Numbered from the stretch's first letter, positions 1-7,491 are shown. The stretch: DNA of 27,519 nt from JBDSTZ01 sp039927975 (GCA_039927975.1 JBDSTZ010000500.1:1-27519), one strand, 5' to 3'. The notes: a model not told the origin generated them from the sequence alone. Made by a program: numbers and translations.

Positions 1-1097
1 TGCGTTACGATAAGTACCGCAACGATGACGGCAGCGGGTTTTCCAGCACCAGTCCGAAAGTCTCGCTGCGCTACCAGCCGGTCAAGACGGTGGTGCTGCG
101 CGCTTCCTACGGCGTGGGTTTCCGCGCACCCACGCTGTACGACAATCTGTTTCCCTTCACGGCGGGCGGCGCCACCGTCAACAACTGGAGCGATCCGCTG
201 CGCTGTCCGGGCGGCGTGCCGATCGCCAGCAAGAATCCGGTGGGTGCGGTGGTCGACGAGTGCAATGTCCAGCTGACCGTGGCGCAGCAGGGCAATCTTG
301 CGCTGCATCCCGAGAAGTCGCGCCAGCATTCGCTCGGCCTGGTGTTTCAGCCTTCGGCAAGTTTCAGCGGCTCGCTCGATTACTGGAATGTGAAGATTCG
401 CGATGCGATTCAATATCCGGCGGAGACGCAGATCTTCAATGCGCCGGCCGCGTTTGCCGGACTGTTCTATCGCTTCGACCCGGTTGCCGATCCAACCCAG
501 TTGCACCCGATCCAGGGCAGCACCAACCCCGATTTTCCGCTCGCTTACATCCTCGAACAAAAGGCGAACTTCGCCCGCAATTTCGCGGCCGGGGTCGATC
601 TCAACCTCAATTTCCGGCACGCGCAGGCGGGAGTGGGCAATTCTGTCGTCAATCTCGACGGCACGCTGACGACCTCGCACGGCTACCAGTATCCGACCGG
701 CCCTTCGGTCAGCGACCTTGGCGTCTACCGCGATTTCGGGCCGACGCCGCGCTGGCGCCATGTCCTCACGGTCAGCTTCAAGCGCGGGCCATGGACCGCG
801 TCGGCCACCAACAACTACACGGCGGGCTACCGCGACTACACTGATCCGGCGCTGGCGGGCACCCCCAATTACCCGGAAGTTCGCGATGTCTCGGCGTGGT
901 CGACGCTGGACGCCACGCTCGGCTGGTCCGGGGTGAAGAATCTCGACCTGAGTGTGGGCATCAAAAATGTCTTCAATACCGATCCGCCGTCGACCCGTGC
1001 GGCATCGGGCTCGGGTTTCCAGGTCGGCTACGATTCAACACTGGCCTCGCCGCTGGGAAGGGTGTTGTATATCCGGGCGCGCTACAAGTTATTGTAG
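1..1097 (+). CDS. TonB-dependent outer-membrane receptor, C-terminal part
   Basis: The gene enters the window already open (reading frame from base 3) and ends at TAG 1095-1097, so the signal peptide, TonB box and plug domain are missing. About 364 residues of the beta-barrel are visible. Recognisable receptor signatures are the segment LRASYGVGFRAPTLYDN, the following LHPEKS motif with the strand SLGLVFQP, and the late VGIKNVFNTDPP typical of the last barrel strands. TonB receptors import large substrates such as siderophores, vitamins or glycans across the outer membrane using the proton-motive force. The substrate cannot be read from this part. The last residues are RARYKLL, so the chain ends in Leu rather than the aromatic residue usual for the BAM signal of barrels. 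Family call is firm; substrate is unknown. Confidence 0.93.
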   Translation, partial: RYDKYRNDDGSGFSSTSPKVSLRYQPVKTVVLRASYGVGFRAPTLYDNLFPFTAGGATVNNWSDPLRCPGGVPIASKNPVGAVVDECNVQLTVAQQGNLALHPEKSRQHSLGLVFQPSASFSGSLDYWNVKIRDAIQYPAETQIFNAPAAFAGLFYRFDPVADPTQLHPIQGSTNPDFPLAYILEQKANFARNFAAGVDLNLNFRHAQAGVGNSVVNLDGTLTTSHGYQYPTGPSVSDLGVYRDFGPTPRWRHVLTVSFKRGPWTASATNNYTAGYRDYTDPALAGTPNYPEVRDVSAWSTLDATLGWSGVKNLDLSVGIKNVFNTDPPSTRAASGSGFQVGYDSTLASPLGRVLYIRARYKLL

Positions 1098-1110
1098 CGC
1101 TGGAAATGCA

Positions 1111-1134
1111 AAAAGCACCCTCGGGTGCTTTTTT
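1111..1134. terminator. Bidirectional rho-independent terminator
   Basis: The stem AGCACC / GGTGCT with a CTCG tetraloop is flanked by A-rich sequence on the left and a T-run on the right. It can therefore stop transcription from the receptor gene on the plus strand and from the fliT-like gene on the minus strand. Confidence 0.85.
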
Positions 1135-1213
1135 GTTGGACTCGAACTGCGGCTGCGGTAGGGAACCTGCTCTTGCATCGCGTCGCCGAACTGGCGTCGC
1201 CGTTTTCCAGCAA

Positions 1214-1492
1214 CTAGTGCGCGGCGATTTCTTCGAGCTGTCCCATCCACGGCTCGGTGACATCGCGAATCGCGCGGTCGTTGGCCATGATGAGTTTGAG
1301 CAGTTCGAGCTTGCGCAGACGCTGGGCTCCGCTCAGCGCGGGTACGCCGCTCTCGGCAACCGATGCTTCGCTGGCGCACTGGCGTTCCAGTATCGCGAGG
1401 GTGGCCATGTCGCCAGCCTGGGCGGCGGCCGACATTTTGCTTGTCAGGCCAGCTATCGTTTCGTACATCGAGAGCACATCATTGGAAGTCAT
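1214..1492 (-). CDS. fliT: FliT-like flagellar export chaperone
   Basis: This 92-residue protein is predicted to be all helical and has the layout of the FliT family: an N-terminal helix (residues about 5-25, VLSMYETIAGL), a middle helix around LERQCASE, and the conserved C-terminal block with LMANDRAIRD-type spacing followed by TEPWMGQL. FliT binds the filament cap protein FliD and keeps it export-competent in the cytoplasm; in enterics it also antagonises FlhDC. Betaproteobacterial fliT genes normally follow fliD and fliS. Here the gene stands alone, converging on the TonB receptor gene, with no other flagellar gene nearer than the metalloprotease flagellin about 18 kb away. The ATG at 1490-1492 has only a weak ribosome site. 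The family call rests on the C-terminal motif and size. Confidence 0.8.
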   Translation of the reverse strand: MTSNDVLSMYETIAGLTSKMSAAAQAGDMATLAILERQCASEASVAESGVPALSGAQRLRKLELLKLIMANDRAIRDVTEPWMGQLEEIAAH

Positions 1493-1826
1493 AACGCACC
1501 AGGCCGAGTTGTAGATGGATTACCGCGTGTCCCTACATATCGGCGTCGATTTAGGGAACTTGAGGGGCTTTCTGTAAAAATTCGAAAAATATTTTAGAAA
1601 AGACGGCTTCCAGGGCTTTAATGCTGATTTTCATGGTCATTCTGATCATGTTGCAGGGGGCGGACTTCACTACCTCTCGCTTAATCCACCTTCTCACGCC
1701 AGCCGACATGTTAAAGCTGTTTGTTCTGATAACTTGCGCCGCAGCTCTGGCGCGCCTTCGCCATCGTGTCCTCGCCATCGTGTCCTCGCCCCCCAAGGCA
1801 TCAGGCATCCATGCTATCGTTTCGCC
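1493..1826. other. Intergenic region between fliT-like gene and methyltransferase gene
   Basis: This stretch is more AT-rich than its surroundings (for example around 1575-1605) and probably carries divergent promoters, but no convincing -35/-10 pair was found. A 14-bp direct repeat with sequence GCCATCGTGTCCTC occurs twice in tandem at 1760-1773 and 1774-1787, just upstream of the methyltransferase start. A short open frame from 1621 has no ribosome site, runs past the methyltransferase start and is not considered a gene. Confidence 0.5.
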
Positions 1827-2591
1827 ATGACTGAAAGCACCGACAGCAAGGAGGGACGCGAGATCGCCAAGCGTACCGACGAGATCACCGAGCGCCCTGG
1901 CGAGATCGCCGAACCCAACGACGAGATCGCCGAGCGCACCCGCGACATCGCCGAGCGCGCCGACGAAATCGCCGAGCTCACCGGCATTACCCGCCGCACC
2001 CTCGATTATTACGACCGCAATGCCGAGCAGTTTTTCGCCGGCACCGTCGACCACGACGTCAGCCAGAACATCGATGCTTTGCTGGACGCGATCGAGGGCG
2101 AGCCGCCGTACACCATTCTTGACCTCGGCTGTGGTCCTGGCCGCGACCTCAAGGCATTCAGCGAACTCGGGCACCGGGCCATCGGCGTCGATGGCTCGGC
2201 GCAGTTTGCCGACATGGCGCGCGCCTATAGCGGTTGCGAAGTCTGGCAGGAAGACTTCGTCGCGCTCGAGCTGCCGCCGGCCATGTTCGACGGCATCTTC
2301 GCCAATGCCGCGCTATTCCATGTGCCCAGCCGCGCGCTGCCGCAGGTGCTGCGACACCTTCATGCCGCGCTCAAGCCTGGCGGCGTGCTGTTCTCATCGA
2401 ATCCTCGTGGCAATAACCAGGAGGGCTGGAATCGCGAACGCTACGGCAGCTACCATGACTACGACCACTGGCTCGCCTACCTCACGGCTGCCAACTTCTT
2501 GCCGGTCAGCCACTACTACCGTCCGCCCAATCTGCCGCGCGATCAGCAACCCTGGCTGGCCAGTGTCTGGCGCAAGCCGAAGGTTAAATAG
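1827..2591 (+). CDS. Class I SAM-dependent methyltransferase with N-terminal heptad-repeat extension
   Basis: The protein has 254 residues from the ATG at 1827. Residues 97-106 contain the glycine-rich SAM-binding motif I (LDLGCGPGRD, acidic D99). It is followed by the second acidic motif VDGS, the motif-IV-like region FDGIFANAALFHV and the post-motif LKPGGVLF. This is the typical Rossmann-fold methyltransferase of the UbiE/Methyltransf_11-25 type. The acceptor substrate is not recognisable. Unusual is the leader: residues 12-53 are six tandem seven-residue units of the form EIAERxD, encoded by a 21-bp DNA repeat, predicted to form a charged helix or coiled coil. The gene is monocistronic. 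An upstream in-frame start at 1734 is possible but gives a Cys/Arg/Ser-rich leader that looks non-coding. Methyltransferase fold certain; function unknown. Confidence 0.9.
   Translation: MTESTDSKEGREIAKRTDEITERPGEIAEPNDEIAERTRDIAERADEIAELTGITRRTLDYYDRNAEQFFAGTVDHDVSQNIDALLDAIEGEPPYTILDLGCGPGRDLKAFSELGHRAIGVDGSAQFADMARAYSGCEVWQEDFVALELPPAMFDGIFANAALFHVPSRALPQVLRHLHAALKPGGVLFSSNPRGNNQEGWNRERYGSYHDYDHWLAYLTAANFLPVSHYYRPPNLPRDQQPWLASVWRKPKVK
1860..1985 (+). repeat. Six tandem 21-bp coding repeats (heptad repeats)
   Basis: Six consecutive 21-bp units start at 1860, 1881, 1902, 1923, 1944 and 1965. Each begins with GA(G/C/A)ATC and mostly continues CGCCGAGCGC. They translate to EIAKRTD, EITERPG, EIAEPND, EIAERTR, DIAERAD and EIAELTG. 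The period is exactly seven codons, so unit gain or loss would keep the frame of the methyltransferase. Confidence 0.9.
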
Positions 2592-2714
2592 CGAACAGAG
2601 CGGATGCAAGGATCGTCCTATTGTGGCTCCTCACACTCAGCCGTGTGAACGAAGCGTGACCCGGAAAGCAGGATTGCGCCTTTGCTGCATGACTTACTTA
2701 ATGAGGTATTTGAC

Positions 2715-2900
2715 ATGAACAAGGACCAAATTAAAGGCAAGGCCAAAGATATCGGCGGCAAGATTCAAGAGGAAGTCGGCAAGGTGACCGGCAGCAACAA
2801 ACAGCAGGCCGAAGGATTGGCCAAACAGTCTGAAGGCAAGCTGCAGGAAAAATCGGGCGACCTCAAGGAAGTCGTCAGAGATAACCTGGGTAACCGCTAA
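2715..2900 (+). CDS. CsbD family stress-response protein (copy 1)
   Basis: This small hydrophilic protein has 61 residues and starts at ATG 2715 with TGAGG at 2702-2706 upstream. It opens MNKDQIKGKAKDIGGKIQEE, the hallmark of the CsbD family, and continues with a second helix of the same amphipathic type (GKLQEKSGDLKE). CsbD-like proteins are abundant general-stress proteins in many bacteria; their molecular role is not established. A closely similar paralogue lies at 10303-10482. Two strong terminators follow directly, which suits a short, highly expressed monocistronic message. A longer in-frame version starting at 2682 adds residues not seen in the family and is less likely. Confidence 0.93.
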   Translation: MNKDQIKGKAKDIGGKIQEEVGKVTGSNKQQAEGLAKQSEGKLQEKSGDLKEVVRDNLGNR

Positions 2901-2917
2901 CAACTTTCCCGAAAATT

Positions 2918-2948
2918 AAGCCGCCAATTCAAAAAAGGCGGCTTTTTT
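2918..2948 (+). terminator. Rho-independent terminator 1 after CsbD gene
   Basis: The stem AAGCCGCC / GGCGGCTT has an 11-base A-rich loop and is followed by a T-run ending at 2948. It sits 17 bases after the CsbD stop codon. Confidence 0.9.
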
Positions 2949-2955
2949 CATCACC

Positions 2956-2982
2956 GCCGCAGCACTTTCTGCGGCTTTTTTT
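2956..2982 (+). terminator. Rho-independent terminator 2, tandem with the first
   Basis: The stem GCCGCAG / CTGCGGC with a six-base loop is followed by seven T residues (2976-2982). It begins only eight bases after the first terminator and separates the CsbD gene from the opposing lipoprotein gene. Confidence 0.9.
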
Positions 2983-2999
2983 ACATCAACGCCGCAGAC

Positions 3000-3713
3000 C
3001 TAAAAGTTGCGTCCCACAAGCGAGCGGCCATCTGCAAGGGTCAGCGCAAACTTCGCCTTTGTACCGAGCGTTCCCGCGCGGTCGACCTCGACGCAATCGA
3101 CTTCGGTCGATATCCGCACGCCTTTAGCGTTGTCTTCATACGTGGTCAGGCAGAACATGGTGACGCCGGCATCCGTATCGATGGACCAGTTGACTGTGCT
3201 CGTGCCGCCCGACACCTTGCGCGTGGCGCAGGCGTCGTAATTATCCAGCACGAACAAGGCGCCGTTTGAACCGAGCGAGCCGGCAGCCGGCAGCGCGGGC
3301 ATGACGGCGCGCGCCACCCCGCATTCGCCCGTGGCGGCCGATACGACGCCGAGCACATTGTCGCCATTGAAGTAAAAGGTATCGTTGCGGTCAACGCCGC
3401 CAGTGGTGTTGAACGAGAAGCGGAATGCTTGCCCGGTGGTCTGGCTGCTCGCGCCGCTCACCGGGAAGGCACTGGCGGCGGCCGGCTTGAGCTGCACCGT
3501 CACCTGGAAGACGGTGCCATCTGCCGCCTTGCCTGGCATGTCCCAGGTTTGCGGGGTGGTTAGATAGTTGTGCCAGGCATTGGCTACATTGACGTCGCCC
3601 AGGTCCGGGGCCTGGATCGGCGGCGCCGAACCGGCGCTGCCGCCGCCGCCACCGCAGGCGGCGAGCGAGGCGATGACACTGAAAAGCAACGCGAGGCGCG
3701 GCAACTTGCTCAT
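3000..3713 (-). CDS. Uncharacterised lipoprotein with glycine-rich linker
   Basis: This 237-residue protein has a type II signal peptide: two basic residues, a hydrophobic core (LALLFSVIAS) and the lipobox LAAC with the lipidated cysteine at residue 20. A GGGGGS tether follows. The mature part is rich in Thr, Val and Gly and reads as a beta-sandwich-like domain. Four further cysteines (in GECG, YDAC, MFCL and VDCV) could form two disulfides, consistent with the periplasm or cell surface. The ATG at 3711-3713 has a good ribosome site (GGAG seven bases upstream). The next gene upstream on the same strand is the SDR gene, 122 bases away, so read-through is possible but the genes need not be linked. 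No catalytic motif was recognised and no function is proposed. Confidence 0.88.
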   Translation of the reverse strand: MSKLPRLALLFSVIASLAACGGGGGSAGSAPPIQAPDLGDVNVANAWHNYLTTPQTWDMPGKAADGTVFQVTVQLKPAAASAFPVSGASSQTTGQAFRFSFNTTGGVDRNDTFYFNGDNVLGVVSAATGECGVARAVMPALPAAGSLGSNGALFVLDNYDACATRKVSGGTSTVNWSIDTDAGVTMFCLTTYEDNAKGVRISTEVDCVEVDRAGTLGTKAKFALTLADGRSLVGRNF

Positions 3714-3835
3714 ATCGTTCTCCTGTTTTGTGCAATGCCAGTTAGAGTCCTGCAGGGCGCTGGCGTTGGCGCAAAACGGCTGAGATGAGCGAATGTTTGA
3801 TGCGGCTTAAAGGCCGTGTTCGCGCGCCTGACGAA

Positions 3836-4570
3836 TCATTTCTTGCGCAGTCGCCGCAACGGTAGCGGCAGCCAGTTGAAGGCCGTAACCATCCAGTGCA
3901 TCTGCCATGGGAAGACGCAACGCGGCCGGCGTGCGCTGATGGCGGCGGCAATTTTTTCCACGGCGGCGTGCTCGGACATCAGGAAGGGTTTGTGGCTGGC
4001 GTCGCCGCCGCTCAGTTCGCGCAGGCGCGCGGTGTCGACGTAGCCTGGCACCACCACCGTCACCGGAATCGCGAATGGCGCCAGTGTCTTGCGGTAAAAA
4101 TCGCACAGCGCGATGACGGTGCGCTTGTTGTCGCTGTACAGCGAGCCGCCCGGGTAGTCGCGGATCAGGCCCGCCACCGACGCCAGCGCCACCAGGTGGC
4201 CGCTGCCGCGCGCCGTCATGCGCCTGGCTGCGGCCTCGAACGCGTGGTTCAATCCGCTCACATTGGTGCGCGCCATTGCCAGCGCGCTTGCCGGCTCCGC
4301 CGCGACTTCGGCGGCGCCGACGTACATGCCGGCGCTGACGATCAGCAGATCGAGCTCGCCGCCGGCGAAGTCGTCGAGCGCCGCGCCGACCGCGCGCTGG
4401 TCGCCGATATCGAGGCCGTATAGCCGCAGCAGCGGCCATTGCGTGGTCAGTTCGGGATCGACTCGCCCGGGGCGGCGCCCGCAAATCGCCACCTGCGCTC
4501 CCTGGCCGAGATAATGCCGCGCCAGCGCCAGGCCAATCCCGCTGGTACCCCCGATGATCATGACATTCAT
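3836..4570 (-). CDS. Short-chain dehydrogenase/reductase (SDR) of the lipid island
   Basis: From the ATG at 4568-4570 the protein has 244 residues. It is a classical SDR: cofactor motif GGTSGIG at residues 7-13, the SAG variant of the NNAG motif, catalytic Ser131 (ALASVAG) and the Tyr145/Lys149 pair (YSDNK). It should oxidise or reduce a hydroxyl/keto group with NAD(P)(H) in the cytoplasm. The C-terminus (PWQMHWMVTAFNWLPLPL followed by basic residues) is hydrophobic and could lie on or in the membrane, consistent with a lipid substrate. The start overlaps the patatin-like stop codon as ATGA, so translational coupling is expected and decides this start over an in-frame ATG further upstream. 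Its partners suggest a lipid or lipid head-group intermediate, but the substrate is unknown. Confidence 0.92.
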   Translation of the reverse strand: MNVMIIGGTSGIGLALARHYLGQGAQVAICGRRPGRVDPELTTQWPLLRLYGLDIGDQRAVGAALDDFAGGELDLLIVSAGMYVGAAEVAAEPASALAMARTNVSGLNHAFEAAARRMTARGSGHLVALASVAGLIRDYPGGSLYSDNKRTVIALCDFYRKTLAPFAIPVTVVVPGYVDTARLRELSGGDASHKPFLMSEHAAVEKIAAAISARRPRCVFPWQMHWMVTAFNWLPLPLRRLRKK

Positions 4571-5649
4571 GCGCCGTTCCAGTTGTGGCGCGTGGCGTTG
4601 CGCATCAGGTGTTTGCCTTGCCGGCTGAAAGCCTCTTTCGCGCGCCGATAACCGTAATCCCACTGCGCCCTCACGTCGGCCGCATAACGGGCGTGATCAC
4701 CGGCGACCACCAGCCGGATGCGGTTTTCACGCCACGACAGGATTTTGCGCACGCCGCTGCCGTGCAAAACCTTTTCGACGTCGGAGGTATCGATCCACAC
4801 ATCGGCGTGCTGGTCGTGGATATGCCGCAGGCGCGCGTTGCCATCCACGCCAAGCACCGCGCGCAAGGCGGGAATCGCCAGCGCCTGATTGAATGGCGAC
4901 TTCATTTCGATCATCACGTGGTCGGCGAGCCGGTTCGCCAGTTCGATCGGGAACAGGTCGATCACCCCGCCCATGTAGTGATCGCCGGCGCGCGAATGGC
5001 AGCGGAAATAGAACATGTCAGAAATTGAGATGCGGACCGCATCGGCGATCGGCATGCCGGTGTCGGTCACCAGGCGCGGAGCGATGGCGGTATCGCCCCA
5101 GGCCGGCGTGCCCATTGGCGCGGCCATGCCCTCGAGGACGCCGGCCACGCGCGGCCCGCCGAACACGGTTTCGGCAAACAGCTTGCGCCCGGCGCGCGGC
5201 TGGCCGACGTCCTCCGGTTCATACAGCAGCTTGCCGCCGACAATCGCGACGTCGACGTGCGGATCGGGATTCACCGCGGGCAGAGGCAGGTCGGCGGGCA
5301 ATTCGAAAAAATAGTCGTCAAATAAATCGGGAATCAATTCGGCGCGGGCGGACGCGAGCCGGCGCTTGACCGCATGGACGAAGGAGCGCGTGATGGCGGC
5401 GCGCGCGGTCGATTGCAGGCCGCGCATGAATTCATACATGGCGGGCGAACTGACCCAATCGATGCGCTCGGCGTCGGTCGGCAATGCCTGGATGATGGCG
5501 GCGGCAATCGAACCGCCGCAACTGGCCAGCAGCAAATCGGGCTGCTTGCCCGCTTCAACCGCTGCCGCGTGGATGCCCAGGTAATAGCTGAAACGGAAAC
5601 CGCCGCCGGCCATGACCAGGCAGCGCTGGTATTTTTTAATCTCGCCCAT
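4567..5649 (-). CDS. Patatin-like protein with altered catalytic dyad
   Basis: This 360-residue protein has the patatin layout: the oxyanion-hole glycines GGGFRFSYYLG (residues 15-25), then the nucleophile elbow at 42-47, and later the loop that normally holds the catalytic Asp. Patatins are Ser-Asp lipid acyl hydrolases. Here the elbow reads ASCGGS, placing Cys44 where GxSxG has its serine. The DGG loop reads MGGVIDLFP, with Met226 in place of the Asp. Both changes were read directly from the DNA. The protein may be inactive, a binding protein, or use different residues. It diverges from the ynbD-like gene across 50 bases and overlaps the downstream SDR gene by four bases, so these two form an operon. 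The ATG at 5647-5649 has no strong ribosome site. Confidence 0.85.
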   Translation of the reverse strand: MGEIKKYQRCLVMAGGGFRFSYYLGIHAAAVEAGKQPDLLLASCGGSIAAAIIQALPTDAERIDWVSSPAMYEFMRGLQSTARAAITRSFVHAVKRRLASARAELIPDLFDDYFFELPADLPLPAVNPDPHVDVAIVGGKLLYEPEDVGQPRAGRKLFAETVFGGPRVAGVLEGMAAPMGTPAWGDTAIAPRLVTDTGMPIADAVRISISDMFYFRCHSRAGDHYMGGVIDLFPIELANRLADHVMIEMKSPFNQALAIPALRAVLGVDGNARLRHIHDQHADVWIDTSDVEKVLHGSGVRKILSWRENRIRLVVAGDHARYAADVRAQWDYGYRRAKEAFSRQGKHLMRNATRHNWNGA

Positions 5650-5699
5650 GGGCTAGAATAATGCACTAATTGCCAGCCCCACAACAAGGAATTCACGCG
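5650..5699. promoter_or_regulatory. Short divergent promoter region between patatin-like and ynbD-like genes
   Basis: Only 50 bases separate two divergent start codons. On the plus strand TAGAAT at 5654-5659 resembles a -10 element. On the minus strand TTGTTG and CATTAT with an 18-base spacer form a possible -35/-10 pair. AAGGA at 5686-5690 is the ynbD-like ribosome site. The two promoters would overlap, so the divergent operons could be regulated together. The elements are weak and unproven. Confidence 0.4.
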
Positions 5700-6941
5700 A
5701 TGGATCTGACCGCAGTTGCCAGCCGGCGGCGCCGCAGCGTGTACCTGGGTCTCAATGCCGCGCTGTTTTCGCTCTGTTATCCGCTGGCGAACCTGTTCGG
5801 GCAAAGCCGGGGCGCGCATCGCAGCGTGATGATCGCGCTCGACGGCGCAATCCCCTTCGTGCCGTGGATGGTGATTCCCTATCTGAGTTCGGGGCTGATT
5901 TTCATCGCCAGCTTTTACCTGGTCCGCAGTATCGACGAGCTGCGCGCACTTAGCGGCCGGCTGCTGATGGCCACAGCCTGCGCGAGTCTGATTTTCGTGC
6001 TGTGGCCTTTTCAATTCAGCCTGCCCAAGCCCATGGTGGATGCGCCGCTTGCGTCGCTGTTTGCCTATCTTGCGCTGGTCGATAAACCCAACAACCAGCT
6101 GCCTTCACTGCACGTGGCGTATAGCCTGATCTTCTGGTTTTCGCTGCGCGCGCTGCCCCGGCATTGGCTGTCGCGCGCGGCTTTGCTGATATGGCTGGCG
6201 CTGGTGGCCGCATCCACCGTTTTGATCCGGCAGCACCATGTCCTCGATGTCGCCGGCGGCTTCTTGCTGGGCGCTGCAAGCGTCCTCCTGATTGCACCGG
6301 GCAAGCGCGAAATCCGCGTCGGATTGCATTATCTGGTCGCCGCCATGGTCGCGCTGTTTGCCGGCGTGGCGAGCGGCTATCTGCTTCCCTTTGCTTATTT
6401 GGCCGCCAGCCTGTCGTTGGTCGCACTGGCGTATGCCCGCGACGACCGGGATTTCCTGCGCAAACGGGCAGGGCGCATTCCACTGCAAAGCTGGCTGCTG
6501 TATTCACCCTACCTGCTGCTGTATCGCCTGACTTGGCTTGCCGTGCGCCTGCGCGAAAGGCGGCACGCGCCGGTGCACCGCATGACGCCGCGCCTGTGGG
6601 TGGGGCGCCGCCTGAGCGCGCGCGAGGCGGCGCAATTGCCGGCCGATTGCGCCGTGATCGACCTGGCCAATGAATTGAACGAGGCGCCGGCCCTGCGCGA
6701 TCATCGTTATCGCCATTTTGCGCTGCTCGATCTGCGCACGCCGCCGCCCGACATTGTCGACGCGATCGCCGAGGCGCTGAGAGAGGAAATGGCCGCCGGC
6801 CGCGTCGTCTATTTGCATTGTGCGATGGGATACAGCCGGTGTATATTCATTGCCAAATACTACATACACAAAGAAGCCCATGGCGTTTTCGATTTACCAG
6901 TTGAAGCCCCGCTTCCAGCAACTGCTGCGTCCCTTGATTGA
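5700..6941 (+). CDS. ynbD: Membrane PAP2 phosphatase / dual-specificity phosphatase fusion (YnbD-like)
   Basis: The protein has 413 residues from ATG 5700 (AAGGA nine bases upstream). The first 270 or so residues hold several membrane segments and a PAP2 domain of the inositol-phosphorylceramide-synthase-like type: PSLHV with His138, and the third motif with His179 and Asp183, where Thr replaces the Arg of the classical SR motif. The C-terminus is a cytoplasmic dual-specificity phosphatase domain with the HCX5R loop HCAMGYSR (Cys374). E. coli YnbD has the same two-domain order and a similar length. A dephosphorylation step on a lipid or lipid head group is the natural inference. Only 39 residues follow Cys374, a short tail for this fold, and the last 62 bases overlap the next gene. 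Confidence 0.9.
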   Translation: MDLTAVASRRRRSVYLGLNAALFSLCYPLANLFGQSRGAHRSVMIALDGAIPFVPWMVIPYLSSGLIFIASFYLVRSIDELRALSGRLLMATACASLIFVLWPFQFSLPKPMVDAPLASLFAYLALVDKPNNQLPSLHVAYSLIFWFSLRALPRHWLSRAALLIWLALVAASTVLIRQHHVLDVAGGFLLGAASVLLIAPGKREIRVGLHYLVAAMVALFAGVASGYLLPFAYLAASLSLVALAYARDDRDFLRKRAGRIPLQSWLLYSPYLLLYRLTWLAVRLRERRHAPVHRMTPRLWVGRRLSAREAAQLPADCAVIDLANELNEAPALRDHRYRHFALLDLRTPPPDIVDAIAEALREEMAAGRVVYLHCAMGYSRCIFIAKYYIHKEAHGVFDLPVEAPLPATAASLD

Positions 6942-7491
6942 CGGCCTGGCCCGTCGTCATATCACACCCAATCAGATCACCGTGCTGGCGATGTTCCTCT
7001 CGATCGGCTACGGCGCCGCGCTGGCGATCAATCCGCTTTGCCAGGCCCTGTGGTTCGGCTTGCCCCTGTTCCTGTTATTGCGGATGGCCCTCAACGCCAT
7101 CGACGGCATGCTCGCCACGGCGACGGGCCTCAAGACGCGGCTCGGTGCGCTGCTCAACGAAATGGGCGACGTGGTGTCCGATATCGCGCTCACGTTACCG
7201 TTTGTGCTGGTCATGCCGGTACGGCTGGTGATCGCGGTGGTGATCGCCGGCCTGCTGGCGGAATTTGCCGGCGTGCTGGCGATCAGCATCGGGGCGCCGC
7301 GCCGGTTCGACGGGCCGATGGGCAAGAGCGACCGTGCCTTCGCCCTGGGCGTGCTGGCGCTGATGCTTGCCACTGGCGTCGCCAGCGAATGGCGCAACTA
7401 TGTGCTCGGCACCATGTTCGTGCTGTCGCTATGGACCGTGTTTAACCGGCTGCGCCAGGCGCTGCTGTTTTCCGCGCCACCGACACGCTGA
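6880..7491 (+). CDS. ynbA: CDP-alcohol phosphatidyltransferase (YnbA-like)
   Basis: This polytopic membrane protein has 203 residues. It belongs to the enzymes that move a phosphatidyl group from CDP-diacylglycerol to an alcohol (as PgsA and PssA do). The signature begins DG at residues 75-76 and continues with Ala79, Gly89 and Asp97 at canonical spacing. Thr80 stands where the signature has Arg, and Asn93 where it has its third Asp (segment GALLNEMGD). The start ATG 6880 lies inside the ynbD-like gene (62-base overlap, AAGAAG just upstream), implying coupled translation. The 3' end overlaps the converging ynbC-like gene by 50 bases. The acceptor alcohol is not identifiable. E. coli YnbA is of the same size and sits in the same gene set. 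Confidence 0.9.
   Translation: MAFSIYQLKPRFQQLLRPLIDGLARRHITPNQITVLAMFLSIGYGAALAINPLCQALWFGLPLFLLLRMALNAIDGMLATATGLKTRLGALLNEMGDVVSDIALTLPFVLVMPVRLVIAVVIAGLLAEFAGVLAISIGAPRRFDGPMGKSDRAFALGVLALMLATGVASEWRNYVLGTMFVLSLWTVFNRLRQALLFSAPPTR

Noticed and set aside
1621..1830. 69-codon frame with a hydrophobic start upstream of the methyltransferase
   Set aside because: No ribosome site, overlaps the methyltransferase start and its second half is translated from the 14-bp tandem repeat.
1551..2174. Open frame antisense to the methyltransferase with repeated GDLVGAL-like units
   Set aside because: The repeats are the mirror of the 21-bp coding repeats of the methyltransferase, which keep both strands open; the sense protein has a proper SAM-binding motif.
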